Assembly: GCA_046328115.1 (NCBI GenBank)
Contig: JAXLXE010000001.1
Coordinates: 1,426,001-1,490,000, forward strand
Direction of reading: 5' to 3'
DNA: 64,000 nucleotides
Origin: JAXLXE01 sp046328115
Lineage (GTDB): Bacteria > Chloroflexota > UBA6077 > JACCZL01
Under the pieces are notes generated by a model. The model searched no databases and was not told the origin of the DNA. It worked only from the letters and a program-made list of their open reading frames with translations. Positions 8,850 through 17,450 of this stretch are shown piece by piece. Each line of letters starts with the position of its first letter. Within the stretch, counting starts at the first letter, position 1. A program made the translations under genes and the position numbers.

Positions 8850-9848
8850 CTAGTCGTCTTCGTTTGGATCGAAGATCAGATCGCCGCCGCCAACGCCCAC
8901 GGCTACGCCCTCTGCCTCCGAGGCAGTGTCTACCAACCCGTGCTCGCGCAGCTTGTCGCGCAGCTCCTCCAGCGACTTCTGACCAAAGTTGCGGAGCGAG
9001 AGCAGCTCATCCTCGCTCATCTCCATTACCTGGCCAACCTTGGTGATTTGTGACCGCTTGAGGCAGTTGTACGTGCGCTGAGACAACTCTAGCTGTTCGA
9101 TTGGCATGTCAAGTATGTGACTGGGAATTGAGGCGGAGCTCAGGCCGCCACGATCCGCCCGCCGCGGCGGTTGGCCCAGATCCACGAACACGGAAAACTG
9201 GTCCGTGAGGATGGTGGCGGACTGCACCAGCGCGTCCATCGGACTGATGGAGCCATCTGTCTGGATCTCGATGGTGAGGCAGTCCAGGTCCGTGCGCGCG
9301 CCACGGCGCGTGCTCTGAACCTGGTAGTTAACTCGGCGGACGGGCGCGAAGATGGCGTCCACCGGGATCACGCCCAGCGCGGGCGGCTCGCGGCCGTCCG
9401 AAGGCAAATAGCCCACGCCCTTCTCCACCGTGAGCTCCATCTCAAGCCGCGCATCCGCGCTATCCAGGCTGGCAATGTAGAGCTCCGGGTTCACGATCTC
9501 CACGTCACTCGGATAGATCAGATCGCTGCCGGTTACGATGCCGGGGCCGCCGGCCATGAGCCGCAGCTTGACCGGCTGGTCACTGTGGCACTTCAGCCGG
9601 AGCTGCTTCAGATTGAGGATGATCTCGGTGGTGTCTTCCTTGACCCCGGGTAGCGTCGCAAACTCGTGGTAGATCCCATCTACCTTTACCTCGGTCACCG
9701 CCGCGCCCGGCAGTGACGAGAGCAACACCCGCCGCAGCGCGTTGCCCAGCGTCAAACCGAAGCCCCGCTCGAGCGGCTCGAGCTGAAACCGACCGAAATC
9801 GTCGGACGTGTGCAGCACATCGACCTTCGGAATCATGCTCTCGGTCAA
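8850..9848 (-). CDS. rpoA: DNA-directed RNA polymerase alpha subunit
   Basis: 332 aa. The N-terminal assembly domain contains LEPLERGFGLTLGNALRRVL and HEFATLPGVKEDTTEIILN. The C-terminal DNA-binding domain contains LELSQRTYNCLKRSQI and LRNFGQKSLEELRDKL, with an acidic tail. The start is probably TTG 9848, which has GGGAGGA 7 nt upstream and reads LTESMIPKVDVLH; ATG 9836 or a longer ATG at 9908 are alternatives. Preceded by rpsD, followed by rplQ. Confidence 0.93.
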   Translation of the reverse strand: MTESMIPKVDVLHTSDDFGRFQLEPLERGFGLTLGNALRRVLLSSLPGAAVTEVKVDGIYHEFATLPGVKEDTTEIILNLKQLRLKCHSDQPVKLRLMAGGPGIVTGSDLIYPSDVEIVNPELYIASLDSADARLEMELTVEKGVGYLPSDGREPPALGVIPVDAIFAPVRRVNYQVQSTRRGARTDLDCLTIEIQTDGSISPMDALVQSATILTDQFSVFVDLGQPPRRADRGGLSSASIPSHILDMPIEQLELSQRTYNCLKRSQITKVGQVMEMSEDELLSLRNFGQKSLEELRDKLREHGLVDTASEAEGVAVGVGGGDLIFDPNEDD

Positions 9849-9936
9849 GTTAGAGTCCTCCCGCGGCACGGGCGCAACCGAACATTCCAGGGCGGTGCCA
9901 TCCACCACCCCACCGGTCCGCCACAGGCCAGCCTAG

Positions 9937-10563
9937 CTAGCGTGAGTAGTATTCGACGATGAGCTGCTCGGTCACGTTGGCCTCGATGACATCGCGGGCC
10001 GGGAGTTGGAGCACGCGCCCACTCATCTCCGGCGCATCCAGGCTCAGCCACTCCGGTGGAGACTTGCGGGCGAGCGCCTCGCGGACGATCTTGAAGTACT
10101 CAAGGTCGCGACTCTTCGGATGGACGGAGACGACGTCATTCGGCCTGACCAGCGCGGACGGCACATTCGTCCGCCGCCCGTTCACGGAGAAGTGCCCGTG
10201 CCGCACAAGCTGGCGCGCCTGGCGGCGCGAGTCCGCGAAGCCTAGGCGGAACGCCACGTTGTCCAGTCGGCTCTCCAGCACCCGCAGGAGGTTGGCGCCG
10301 GTCATGCCCGGGCGCCGCTCGGCTTCCTCGAAGTGCTTTCTGAACTGGCGCTCCAGCACGCCATACACGGCGCGGGCCTTCTGCTTCTCCTTAAGCTGGT
10401 TCGCATACTCAGAGAGCTTACGCCGCCGCTGTCCGTGATCACCTGGCGCGTAGTTCCGGCGCTCAATGGCGCACTTGGGACCAAAGCAGCGCTCGCCCTT
10501 GAGGAATAGCTTGAGACCCTGGCGCCGGCAGATGCGGCAGACGGGTCCGGTGTATCGTGCCAT
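9937..10563 (-). CDS. rpsD: 30S ribosomal protein S4 (uS4), zinc-binding form
   Basis: 208 aa. Four N-terminal cysteines (9, 12, 26, 31) in VCRIC and RCFGPKC form a zinc knuckle, so this is the C+ type. The S4 RNA-binding domain has RLDNVAFRLGFADSRRQARQ. ATG 10563 restores the normal start MARYTGPVCR; the in-frame extension to 10626 would overlap rpsK. In other bacteria S4 autoregulates the alpha operon; no such site was resolved here. Confidence 0.95.
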   Translation of the reverse strand: MARYTGPVCRICRRQGLKLFLKGERCFGPKCAIERRNYAPGDHGQRRRKLSEYANQLKEKQKARAVYGVLERQFRKHFEEAERRPGMTGANLLRVLESRLDNVAFRLGFADSRRQARQLVRHGHFSVNGRRTNVPSALVRPNDVVSVHPKSRDLEYFKIVREALARKSPPEWLSLDAPEMSGRVLQLPARDVIEANVTEQLIVEYYSR

Positions 10564-10582
10564 CAGTGCTCCTGCTGCAGAA

Positions 10583-10981
10583 CTAGACGCGCCGCTTCTT
10601 CGGCGGGCGGCAACCGTTGTGGGCAATCGGGGTCACGTCGACAATGGCGGAGATGGTCAGCCCAGCGGACTGAAGCGAGCGGATGGCAGCCTCACGGCCG
10701 GAGCCGGGCCCCTTCACGAACACGTCCACTTGACGCACGCCGTGCTCCATGGCCTTCCGCGCGGCCGCCTCGCCAGCCAACCCGGCAGCGTACGGCGTGC
10801 TCTTGCGGGAACCCTTGAACCCAGCCGCGCCCGCGCTGGACCACGCCAGCACGTTCCCGTTGGGATCCGTGATGGTGACCAGCGTGTTATTGAAGCTGGA
10901 CTGGATGTAGGCGCTGCCAATCGGTACGTTTTTTCGCTCGCGGCGGCGCACCCGCGCCGCACCTCTTCGTCGTTCCGCCAC
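10583..10981 (-). CDS. rpsK: 30S ribosomal protein S11 (uS11)
   Basis: 132 aa. IQSSFNNTLVTITDPNGNVL, KGSRKSTPYAAGLA and the C-terminal IAHNGCRPPKKRRV are S11 signatures. An Arg-rich N-terminus precedes the core. Sits between rpsM and rpsD. Confidence 0.95.
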   Translation of the reverse strand: MAERRRGAARVRRRERKNVPIGSAYIQSSFNNTLVTITDPNGNVLAWSSAGAAGFKGSRKSTPYAAGLAGEAAARKAMEHGVRQVDVFVKGPGSGREAAIRSLQSAGLTISAIVDVTPIAHNGCRPPKKRRV

Positions 10982-11008
10982 TCGGCCCTCCCTGGGCTGC
11001 TATTAGAC

Positions 11009-11392
11009 CTACTTCTTCGCGCTTGCCTTGCGGCGCCCGGCCACCGTTCGCCGCGGGCCCTTCCGCATCCGCGCGTTTGTCCGCGTGCGCTGGCCGCGCA
11101 CCGGCAGGTTCCGCCGGTGACGGAGGCCGCGGTAGCAGCCAATCTCCATCAGCCGCTTGATGTTCAGGTTCACCTCGCGACGGAGATCACCCTCCACCTT
11201 GTATTCGCGATCGATGATCTCGCGAATCCGGCTCACTTCCTCCTCGCTCAAGTCACGCACCCGGCGGCTCGGATCCACGTTTGCGCGCTGGAGAATCAGC
11301 CTCGCCGTTGAGAACCCAATGCCGTAGATCACCGGCAGGGAAGCCTCCACACGGCGCTCACGAGGAATGTCTACGCCTGCAATTCGAGCCAC
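11009..11392 (-). CDS. rpsM: 30S ribosomal protein S13 (uS13)
   Basis: 127 aa. MARIAGVDIPRERRVEASLP, YGIGFSTARLIL and the basic C-terminus (RHRRNLPVRGQRTRTNAR) identify S13, which bridges to the 50S subunit and contacts P-site tRNA. It follows rpmJ by 15 bp. Confidence 0.95.
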   Translation of the reverse strand: MARIAGVDIPRERRVEASLPVIYGIGFSTARLILQRANVDPSRRVRDLSEEEVSRIREIIDREYKVEGDLRREVNLNIKRLMEIGCYRGLRHRRNLPVRGQRTRTNARMRKGPRRTVAGRRKASAKK

Positions 11393-11407
11393 GCTCCGCC
11401 TCCGTCC

Positions 11408-11521
11408 TCAGCCCTGCTTCTGCTTGTGCTTGGGGTTGCTGCAGATGACAAGAACCACGCCCTTGCGGCGGATGATCTTGCACCGCTCACAGCGCGCCTT
11501 GACCGATGCCTGTACCTTCAT
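11408..11521 (-). CDS. rpmJ: 50S ribosomal protein L36 (bL36), zinc-binding form
   Basis: 37 aa, read directly from the sequence: MKVQASVKARCERCKIIRRK followed by GVVLVICSNPKHKQKQG. The Cys-x2-Cys, Cys and His residues make the C+ zinc ribbon. Lies between infA and rpsM in the usual order. Confidence 0.95.
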   Translation of the reverse strand: MKVQASVKARCERCKIIRRKGVVLVICSNPKHKQKQG

Positions 11522-11630
11522 GCTGTTCGCCGCCCTTCGGCCGCGGCAGTCGCTGACGCAACCTCCGCCTGCCTCTGATTCACCCTCGCCACAGTTCTTG
11601 ATTCATCCCCACTTGTTCGAAACACACCGC

Positions 11631-11849
11631 TCACCGGTCCCGGCCCACGATTCTCCCACGCGACCGGTCGAACGCTGAAAGCGCCACCTGTACACGATCC
11701 CCCGGCAGGATGCGCCCCGTCCCCATACGCAGCCGGCTCGACAGATGCACCAGCACCAGCTCGCCACCCGCCAGCTCCACTCGGAACAGTGCGTTCGGGA
11801 GCGCCTCGGAGACCCTTCCGTCAACCACTACGGCATCCGGCTCAGACAT
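11631..11849 (-). CDS. infA: translation initiation factor IF-1
   Basis: 72 aa, a single OB fold: VDGRVSEALPNALFRVEL, HLSSRLRMG and GRILPGDRVQVALSAFD. ATG 11849 gives the normal family length; the frame continues upstream to 11897 without family support. The core deviates slightly from the common RKHYIRIL (here RMGTGRIL). It has its own promoter just upstream. A 109-bp gap separates it from rpmJ. Confidence 0.93.
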   Translation of the reverse strand: MSEPDAVVVDGRVSEALPNALFRVELAGGELVLVHLSSRLRMGTGRILPGDRVQVALSAFDRSRGRIVGRDR

Positions 11850-11898
11850 CTCACGCCAGGGTCGACAACGCAGCGGCGAGTCGCCGAACCAACCCACG

Positions 11899-11904
11899 AG
11901 TATA
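11899..11904 (-). promoter_or_regulatory. extended -10 promoter before infA
   Basis: Reading the minus strand, TGA-TATACT forms an extended -10 (TGn plus TATACT) between the adk stop and infA. The -35 position carries no good match, as is normal for extended -10 promoters. Transcription would start near 11892, about 43 nt before infA. Confidence 0.6.
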
Positions 11905-11915
11905 TCACGATTGGC

Positions 11916-12563
11916 TCACTCCGTTACCAGGGCGTCGCGCAGCGCCAGGGTGACCTCACCCACCGGTTGCTCGCCGTCCACCTCAGTCAGGATGCCCTTG
12001 CCACGGTAGTAGTCCAACACTGGCACGGTCTCGGCGAAATAGACCTCCAGGCGGTGCTTCGCGGTGTCCACTTTGTCATCCGTCCGCTGGTACAGCGCGC
12101 TCCCGCATCGGTCGCACACTCCCTCAACCTTTGGCGGGCTGAACAGCGTGTGGTAGCTGGCGTGACAGTTGGAACACAGCCAGCGGCCTGACAACCGCGC
12201 CAGGAGCTCCGGCTCCGGTACGGCCAGGTTCACCACCCGGTCTATGGACATCCCCTCGGCCACCAACTTCTCTTCGAGCGCGCGGGCCTGGGCCACACTG
12301 CGCGGAAAGCCATCCAGGATGAACCCGTCGCGGCAGTCCGCCCGCATCAGACGGGCATTCACTATCCGCACCGTGAGATCATCCGGCACCAGCTCGCCGC
12401 GATCCATGAACGCCCTGGCCTGCTTCCCCTCTTGTGATCCACTCTTGACCGCCTCACGCAACAAGTCACCACTCGCCACGTGAGCCACCCCCATGAGGCT
12501 CGCAAGCTTCCCCGCTTGCGTTCCCTTCCCTGCGCCGGGCGGCCCCATGAGTACTACATGCAC
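11916..12563 (-). CDS. adk: adenylate kinase
   Basis: 215 aa from GTG 12563. Converts ATP plus AMP to two ADP. P-loop GPPGAGKGTQ, AMP-site DGFPRSVAQA, and a long LID with four cysteines (CSNC and CDRC), so a zinc-LID form. GTG 12563 has CGGAG upstream and gives the family N-terminus VHVVLMGPPG. The frame is also open upstream, and GTG 12653 has an even better site (GGGAGG, 6 nt), which would add about 30 residues. Follows secY as usual, but map is absent downstream. Confidence 0.92.
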   Translation of the reverse strand: MHVVLMGPPGAGKGTQAGKLASLMGVAHVASGDLLREAVKSGSQEGKQARAFMDRGELVPDDLTVRIVNARLMRADCRDGFILDGFPRSVAQARALEEKLVAEGMSIDRVVNLAVPEPELLARLSGRWLCSNCHASYHTLFSPPKVEGVCDRCGSALYQRTDDKVDTAKHRLEVYFAETVPVLDYYRGKGILTEVDGEQPVGEVTLALRDALVTE

Positions 12564-12692
12564 GAATTCACTCCGAAAGACCCCGGGGTTGAACGAACCA
12601 TCGAGCACCGATTCTGGTGTCATCAGCGACACCGTCGCGAGTCCGGCATCCACGCCGTACCTCCCTCTGCGCGCCACGCTGCGCGCGATTCC

Positions 12693-14006
12693 CTACCGGA
12701 TGAAGCCCCGGTAGTGCCGCATGACCAGTTGGGCTTCCAACTGGCGCATGGTGTCCAGCCCCACGCCCACAACGATGAGAAGCGCGGTGGCTTGAAGCGA
12801 GATCGTCTGTACCTGGGTGATCGTACGCACCAGGAACGGCAGCACGGCCACCGCGCCCAGGAACAGCGCACCAACCAGGGTGATCCGGATCAGGACCTTG
12901 TACAGGTACTCGGCCGTAGGTCGGCCAGGACGGATTCCTGGAATAAATCCCCCCTGTTTTTGCAGATTCTCAGCGATGTTCTGCTGCTGGAACATCACGA
13001 GGGTGTACATGAAGGTGAAACCAACCACCATCAAGAAGTACAGGACCCAGTATCCCCAGCTGTGCTGAAGATTGAAGAAATTGTAGATCTGCTCGGCGAC
13101 CCACCTGCCCCACTCGTTCTCCACTCCAAGGAAGTAGCCGGCAATAGTGCCCGGGAAGATCAGGATAGAGGACGCGAAGATCAGTGGGATCATCCCCGCC
13201 GAATTCACCTTCAATGGGATGTGCGTGCTCTGCCCGCCCATCATCCGAGAGCCGCGGATCCGCTTTGCCACCTGCACCGGAATCCGCCGCTGCCCCTCGT
13301 AGATCAGCACAATGGCCAGCACGGTGATCACGCCAACCACCACGAACACCGCCAGGGAGCCCAGTCCCGTCTCAGCCACCAGAGCCTGGCCAAGCTGGGC
13401 CGGCAGCCGCGCAACGATGCCTCCAAAGATAATCATGGAGACCCCGTTGCCAATCCCGTACTGCGTCACCAGCTCACCAATCCAGATCAGCAGCATGGTG
13501 CCGGCGGTCATCGAGATGATGATCGCCATGGTGCCCAGTGGATTGACTGAAAAGCCAAAGTTGGTGATGATCGGCTCATTGCCCCCGGCGGTCGCATTCA
13601 GCAGTTGCGGCGTCCCATATGCCTGCGCCATTGCCAGCGGCACTGTCAGCCAATGTGTGATCTGGTTGATCTTGTTCCGCCCAGATTCACCCTCTTTGGA
13701 GATCTCCTGAAGTCGCGGGATCGCCGGCACCATGAGTTGCATGATGATCGAGGACGTGATGTAGGGGTACACCCCCATCGCCGCGATCGAGAAGCTCGCC
13801 AGCGCCCCGCCGGAGAAGATGTCCAGAAAGCCCACAAACTGGTTTTCCGAAAACAGCCGCTCGAGCGCGGCCAGGTTAACCCCCGGCACGGGCACGTGCG
13901 CGACGAAACGGAACACGAGCAGCATCGCCGCGGTGAAGATCAGCTTCTGCCGAAGGTCCGGTATTTTGAAGGCGTTAAGAAACGCTTGGAGCATGCTCGA
14001 TGACAT
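12693..14006 (-). CDS. secY: Sec translocon subunit SecY
   Basis: 437 aa with ten membrane segments; the channel through which SecA or ribosomes drive protein export. Recognised by FVAHVPVPGVNL, SIAAMGVYPYITSSIIMQLM, GRNKINQITHWLTVPLAM and GGFIPGIRPGRPTAEYL. ATG 14006 has GGAGG 8 nt upstream and overlaps rplO by 32 bp. No secE or secG lies in the window. Confidence 0.95.
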   Translation of the reverse strand: MSSSMLQAFLNAFKIPDLRQKLIFTAAMLLVFRFVAHVPVPGVNLAALERLFSENQFVGFLDIFSGGALASFSIAAMGVYPYITSSIIMQLMVPAIPRLQEISKEGESGRNKINQITHWLTVPLAMAQAYGTPQLLNATAGGNEPIITNFGFSVNPLGTMAIIISMTAGTMLLIWIGELVTQYGIGNGVSMIIFGGIVARLPAQLGQALVAETGLGSLAVFVVVGVITVLAIVLIYEGQRRIPVQVAKRIRGSRMMGGQSTHIPLKVNSAGMIPLIFASSILIFPGTIAGYFLGVENEWGRWVAEQIYNFFNLQHSWGYWVLYFLMVVGFTFMYTLVMFQQQNIAENLQKQGGFIPGIRPGRPTAEYLYKVLIRITLVGALFLGAVAVLPFLVRTITQVQTISLQATALLIVVGVGLDTMRQLEAQLVMRHYRGFIR

Positions 14007-14439
14007 CGCAGCTCCCTCCGGCGGCCTGGATCTTCGACCGCGCACTCTCCGACGCACGGTGCACCTTCACGTGCAGCGCTCGGTCCACCTCACCAACGCC
14101 CAGCAGTTTCACTCGCTCGCGCAAGTCGCGGATTAGGCCCGCCGCCAGCAGCGCCGCCGGATCGATGGTGCTGCCGGCCTCGAACCGGTCCAGGTCTCGC
14201 AGATTGACCGGGCGGTACTCCACCCGCGACGGGTTCTGGAAGCCGCGGCGGTATGGCAGCTTCTTGACCAGCGGGAGCTGGCCACCCTCGAAATACGGCG
14301 GGACGCCGCCACCAGATCGAGCCTTCTGACCCTTCGTTCCCTTGCCCGCGGTCGTCCCGCGACCAGAGCCGAGGCCGCGGCCCTTACGGCGGCTTAGACG
14401 GCGAGCACCGGCTGGCGGCGCAAGCTCGTGCAGGCTCAT
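13975..14439 (-). CDS. rplO: 50S ribosomal protein L15 (uL15)
   Basis: 154 aa. Gly/Arg-rich N-terminus (RRKGRGLGSGRGTTAGKGTK) and FEGGQLPLVKKLPYRRGF are typical. Overlaps rpmD by four bases (ATGA) upstream and secY by 32 bp downstream, so the three are translationally coupled. Confidence 0.95.
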   Translation of the reverse strand: MSLHELAPPAGARRLSRRKGRGLGSGRGTTAGKGTKGQKARSGGGVPPYFEGGQLPLVKKLPYRRGFQNPSRVEYRPVNLRDLDRFEAGSTIDPAALLAAGLIRDLRERVKLLGVGEVDRALHVKVHRASESARSKIQAAGGSCDVIEHAPSVS

Positions 14440-14639
14440 GACTTGCCTCCCTCGCCGGCCGTCTCCACGCTCACCAGGTGAGACACCTTCCCGATCATGC
14501 CCCGGATGGCCGGCGTATCTGCCACCTGGACGGTCTGTCGGATCCGGCGCAGGCCTAGCGAGCGCACGGTGGCCCGTTGCCGGTCCGTGGACCCAATGAC
14601 GCTGCGCACCAGCGTAACCGTGATGTTAGGCGTGGGCAC
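14436..14639 (-). CDS. rpmD: 50S ribosomal protein L30 (uL30)
   Basis: 67 aa from GTG 14639: NITVTLVRSVIGSTDRQRAT, SLGLRRIRQTVQ and AIRGMIGKVSHLVSVE. The GTG has AGAGG 8 nt upstream and overlaps the rpsE end by 14 bp; a longer frame to 14684 lacks family support. Confidence 0.93.
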   Translation of the reverse strand: MPTPNITVTLVRSVIGSTDRQRATVRSLGLRRIRQTVQVADTPAIRGMIGKVSHLVSVETAGEGGKS

Positions 14640-15153
14640 TGGCCAGCCTCTTTCTGGGCAGCAGATCAGACAGCTCCTTGCCACGCGTAGCGGCCACCTC
14701 TGACGGCTCCCGTAGATTCTTCAGCGCCTCCAGCGCGGCACGCACCAGGTTCACCGGGTTATTGCTGCCCAGCGACTTGGTGAGGATGTCGTGGATTCCC
14801 GCCAGTTCGACCACCGGGCGGACCGAGCCGCCGGCGATCACGCCCGTGCCGGGCGCGGCGGGCTTCATCATCACCTTGGCCGCGCCAAAGTCCTGGATGA
14901 TCGGGTGAGGGATGGTCTGGCCATCCAGCGGCACCCGGATCAGGTGCTTCTTGGCGATCTCCGCGCCCTTGCGGATGGCGTCTGGCACCTCGTTGGCCTT
15001 GCCCAGCCCCACACCCACCGTGCCGTTGGCATCGCCAACCACCACGAGCGCGCTGAAGCTAAAGCGGCGACCACCCTTGACCACCTTCGCCACTCGGTTG
15101 ATTTTCACCACTCGCTCTTCAAGATTCAGGCCAGTGGCATCGATTCGCGGCAT
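14626..15153 (-). CDS. rpsE: 30S ribosomal protein S5 (uS5)
   Basis: 175 aa. VVKINRVAKVVKGGRRFSFS, GDANGTVGVGLGKANEVPDA and the C-terminal domain GIHDILTKSLGSNNPVNLVR are diagnostic. S5 helps set decoding accuracy. Lies between rplR and rpmD. Confidence 0.95.
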   Translation of the reverse strand: MPRIDATGLNLEERVVKINRVAKVVKGGRRFSFSALVVVGDANGTVGVGLGKANEVPDAIRKGAEIAKKHLIRVPLDGQTIPHPIIQDFGAAKVMMKPAAPGTGVIAGGSVRPVVELAGIHDILTKSLGSNNPVNLVRAALEALKNLREPSEVAATRGKELSDLLPRKRLASAHA

Positions 15154-15173
15154 ACGTCTCTCCTCGCTCTGGC

Positions 15174-15539
15174 CTAGAACCGCAGGCCGCCGTCGCGGGC
15201 GCCATCCGCCAGCGAACGAACCCTACCGTGGTACAGGAAGCCGCCGCGATCAAACACCACGTCCGTGATGCCCTTGGCCAGCGCCCGCTGCGCTAGCTCC
15301 GCGCCAACCTTTCGCGCCCTCTCCGTCTTGGTGCCAGAGATCGTGGAGCGCAGTGCCGGCTCCAGATCGGAAGCCGCCACGAGCGTAGCCCCTGCGACAT
15401 CGTCTATGAGCTGCCCGTAGATGTGCGTCAAGCTGCGGTACACCGCCAGTCGGGGCCGTTCGGGCGTGCCGCTGACGATCCGCCGCACCCGACGGTGGCG
15501 GGCCGCCCGTATCTTCTTTGCATCCGCGCGTTTGAACAC
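15174..15539 (-). CDS. rplR: 50S ribosomal protein L18 (uL18)
   Basis: 121 aa, a 5S rRNA-binding protein. RRVRRIVSGTPERPRLAVYR, SLTHIYGQLIDD and VVFDRGGFLYHGRVRSLADG identify it. Standard spc-operon position. Confidence 0.95.
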   Translation of the reverse strand: MFKRADAKKIRAARHRRVRRIVSGTPERPRLAVYRSLTHIYGQLIDDVAGATLVAASDLEPALRSTISGTKTERARKVGAELAQRALAKGITDVVFDRGGFLYHGRVRSLADGARDGGLRF

Positions 15540-15553
15540 CGATGTGCCTCCGC

Positions 15554-16105
15554 CTACTTCTTACCCTTGCCGCCGGCCTTCCCGGCCTTTCGGCGGATGA
15601 CCTCTTCAGCGTATTTGATGCCCTTGCCCTTGTAGGGCTCCGGCGGACGGATCGCGCGCATCCGCGCCGCCATCTCGCCCACGACTTCCTTGTCCGCGCC
15701 CGAGACGATCACACGGTTGTTGCCCTCAACCACCAGGGTGATACCCGGCGGCGGCTCGAAGGCCACCGGGTGGGAGTATCCCACCTGGAACAGGACCAAA
15801 TCGCCCAGCTTCTGCGCACGGTAGCCAACACCATTGATCTCAAGCCGGCGGGTAAACCCCTCCGTCACGCCCGTGACCATATTGGATACCAGCGTCCGCG
15901 TGAGCCCGTGCGTGGCCCGACTGTCGCGTCCGTCATCCGGCCGCTCCACGCGGATCTCGCCGTTCTCGTGGACAATTTTCATGTTTGGTGAGAGCGAGCG
16001 CTCCAGGCGCTTCCCACCAGACTCCACCACCAGGTGGTTGTCCTCGCCCAGCTCTACCTTGACGCCCGCGGGGACGGGGATGGGCATTCGACCGATTCGC
16101 GACAT
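15554..16105 (-). CDS. rplF: 50S ribosomal protein L6 (uL6)
   Basis: 183 aa. MSRIGRMPIPVPAGVKVELG, GLTRTLVSNMVTGVTEGF and PPEPYKGKGIKYAEEVIRRK. ATG 16105 has GGGAGGAG upstream and gives the normal N-terminus; the frame extends to 16153 without support. C-terminus is Gly/Lys-rich. Confidence 0.95.
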   Translation of the reverse strand: MSRIGRMPIPVPAGVKVELGEDNHLVVESGGKRLERSLSPNMKIVHENGEIRVERPDDGRDSRATHGLTRTLVSNMVTGVTEGFTRRLEINGVGYRAQKLGDLVLFQVGYSHPVAFEPPPGITLVVEGNNRVIVSGADKEVVGEMAARMRAIRPPEPYKGKGIKYAEEVIRRKAGKAGGKGKK

Positions 16106-16121
16106 CGTGTACTCCTCCCGT

Positions 16122-16520
16122 CTACCACACGTGGCAGAGGACTTCTCCGCCAAGGCGCATCCGGCGCGCCCGCGCGCCGCTCATCACACCGCGGGACGTG
16201 GAGAGAATCGCCACTCCGAGGCCACCGAACACCGTCGGGACATCCTTCGCACCCGTGTACACCCGCAAGCCCGGCTTGCTAATGCGCTGCAGGCCAGACA
16301 CCACCGGCTCCTGCTTCTCACCGTACCGCAGCTCCAGGCGCAGGCGCTTCTTCGGTGCCTCACCCACCACCGCGTAGCTCTTGATGTAGCCCTCGTCGCG
16401 CAGCACTTCCGCGATGGCCACTTTCACCGTCGAGGACGGCATTTCCACAGCCGGGTGCCGTGAATGGATACCGTTGCGGATCCGCGTGAGCATGTCAGAT
16501 ATGGGGTCTGTCATCGTCAT
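16122..16520 (-). CDS. rpsH: 30S ribosomal protein S8 (uS8)
   Basis: 132 aa. TDPISDMLTRIRNGIHSRHP, RISKPGLRVYTGAKDVPTVF and GVAILSTSRGVMSG. ATG 16520 has AGGAG 7 nt upstream; the much longer frame to 16682 would overlap rpsN and is rejected. S8 is the translational repressor of the spc operon in E. coli; no equivalent site was resolved here. Confidence 0.95.
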   Translation of the reverse strand: MTMTDPISDMLTRIRNGIHSRHPAVEMPSSTVKVAIAEVLRDEGYIKSYAVVGEAPKKRLRLELRYGEKQEPVVSGLQRISKPGLRVYTGAKDVPTVFGGLGVAILSTSRGVMSGARARRMRLGGEVLCHVW

Positions 16521-16530
16521 GGTCGTGCTC

Positions 16531-16728
16531 CTACCAGCTCGACTTGATGACGCCCGGAATCTCACCGCGGAGCGCCAGTGTGCGGAAGCAAATGCGGCAC
16601 AGCCCAAACTTGCGCATGTAAGCCCGCGGGCGACCGCAGAGCATGCAGCGGTTGTACTGCTGGACCGGGTGGGCCGTGGCAAAACGGTTGGGCCGCTTTG
16701 CCTTGACCATCATGGAGGTCTTTGCCAA
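16531..16728 (-). CDS. rpsN: 30S ribosomal protein S14 type Z (uS14, zinc-binding)
   Basis: 65 aa with two Cys-x2-Cys pairs (CMLC and CRIC) around AYMRKFGLCRICFRTLALRG, the short zinc form found in Gram-positive, Thermus and Chloroflexi-type bacteria. The start is TTG 16728, with GGGGAGAG upstream. Confidence 0.95.
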   Translation of the reverse strand: MAKTSMMVKAKRPNRFATAHPVQQYNRCMLCGRPRAYMRKFGLCRICFRTLALRGEIPGVIKSSW

Positions 16729-16813
16729 GGTTCTCTCCCCTGCCCAGACAAGCCGGGCGGTTGGTTCGTTGTGTGGCTAGCGCCGGTTGCGCTCGCCGTG
16801 GTGGGTCGCGCCG

Positions 16814-17440
16814 CTAGGACGCCTTAGCAAACGGCATGCCCATCAGCTCGAGCAGGCGGCGGGCCTCCTCGTCCGTGCGCGCCGTGGTCACCATCGTGAT
16901 CTGCAGGCCCCTAAGTTTATCGATCTTGTCGTACTCGATCTCTGGAAACACCAGTTGCTCGCGCAGGCCGAGCGAGTAGTTACCCCGACCATCGAACGAC
17001 TTGGTGGGCACGCCTCGGAAGTCGCGGATGCGCGGGAGCGCCGCATTCACCAGGCGATCAAAGAACTCGTACATGCGGTTGCCGCGAAGCGTCACCATGA
17101 GCCCGACGTCCATACCCTCGCGGAGACGAAACTGGGCGATGGATTTCTTGGCCTTTTTGATGATTGGTCGCTGGCCCGTGATCGCCGAGATGTCGCCAAT
17201 CGCCGCGTCCATGGCCTTGTTGTTAGAGATCGCCTCTCCCAGGCCGATGTTCACCACGATCTTCTCGAGTCGAGGCGCCTGCATGGTGTTGCCGTAGCTG
17301 AATTCCTTCACCAACGCCGGCCGCACCTCATCTCCGTAGCGGACCTTGAGACGCGGCACCGGCGCCGGCTCGGCCGCGGCGCCTTCGGCCGGTTCAGCGG
17401 CCGGCTCGGCCCGTCGCCGTGAAGCCTGTCGTTCTGCCAT
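16814..17440 (-). CDS. rplE: 50S ribosomal protein L5 (uL5)
   Basis: 208 aa, 5S rRNA-binding. The core begins at LKVRYGDEVRPALVKEF and includes PRLEKIVVNIGLGEAISNNK, GQRPIIKKAKKSIAQFRLRE and RDFRGVPTKSFDGRGNYSLG. An Ala/Glu-rich N-terminal extension of about 28 residues precedes the normal start. ATG 17440 has AGGGAAGG upstream. An 85-bp gap to rpsN follows. Confidence 0.95.
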   Translation of the reverse strand: MAERQASRRRAEPAAEPAEGAAAEPAPVPRLKVRYGDEVRPALVKEFSYGNTMQAPRLEKIVVNIGLGEAISNNKAMDAAIGDISAITGQRPIIKKAKKSIAQFRLREGMDVGLMVTLRGNRMYEFFDRLVNAALPRIRDFRGVPTKSFDGRGNYSLGLREQLVFPEIEYDKIDKLRGLQITMVTTARTDEEARRLLELMGMPFAKAS

Positions 17441-17450
17441 CACGCCTTCC

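Noticed and set aside
12480..13550. Long plus-strand open frame antisense to secY
   Set aside because: It mirrors secY codon structure, has no ribosome binding site or family features, and secY is certain.
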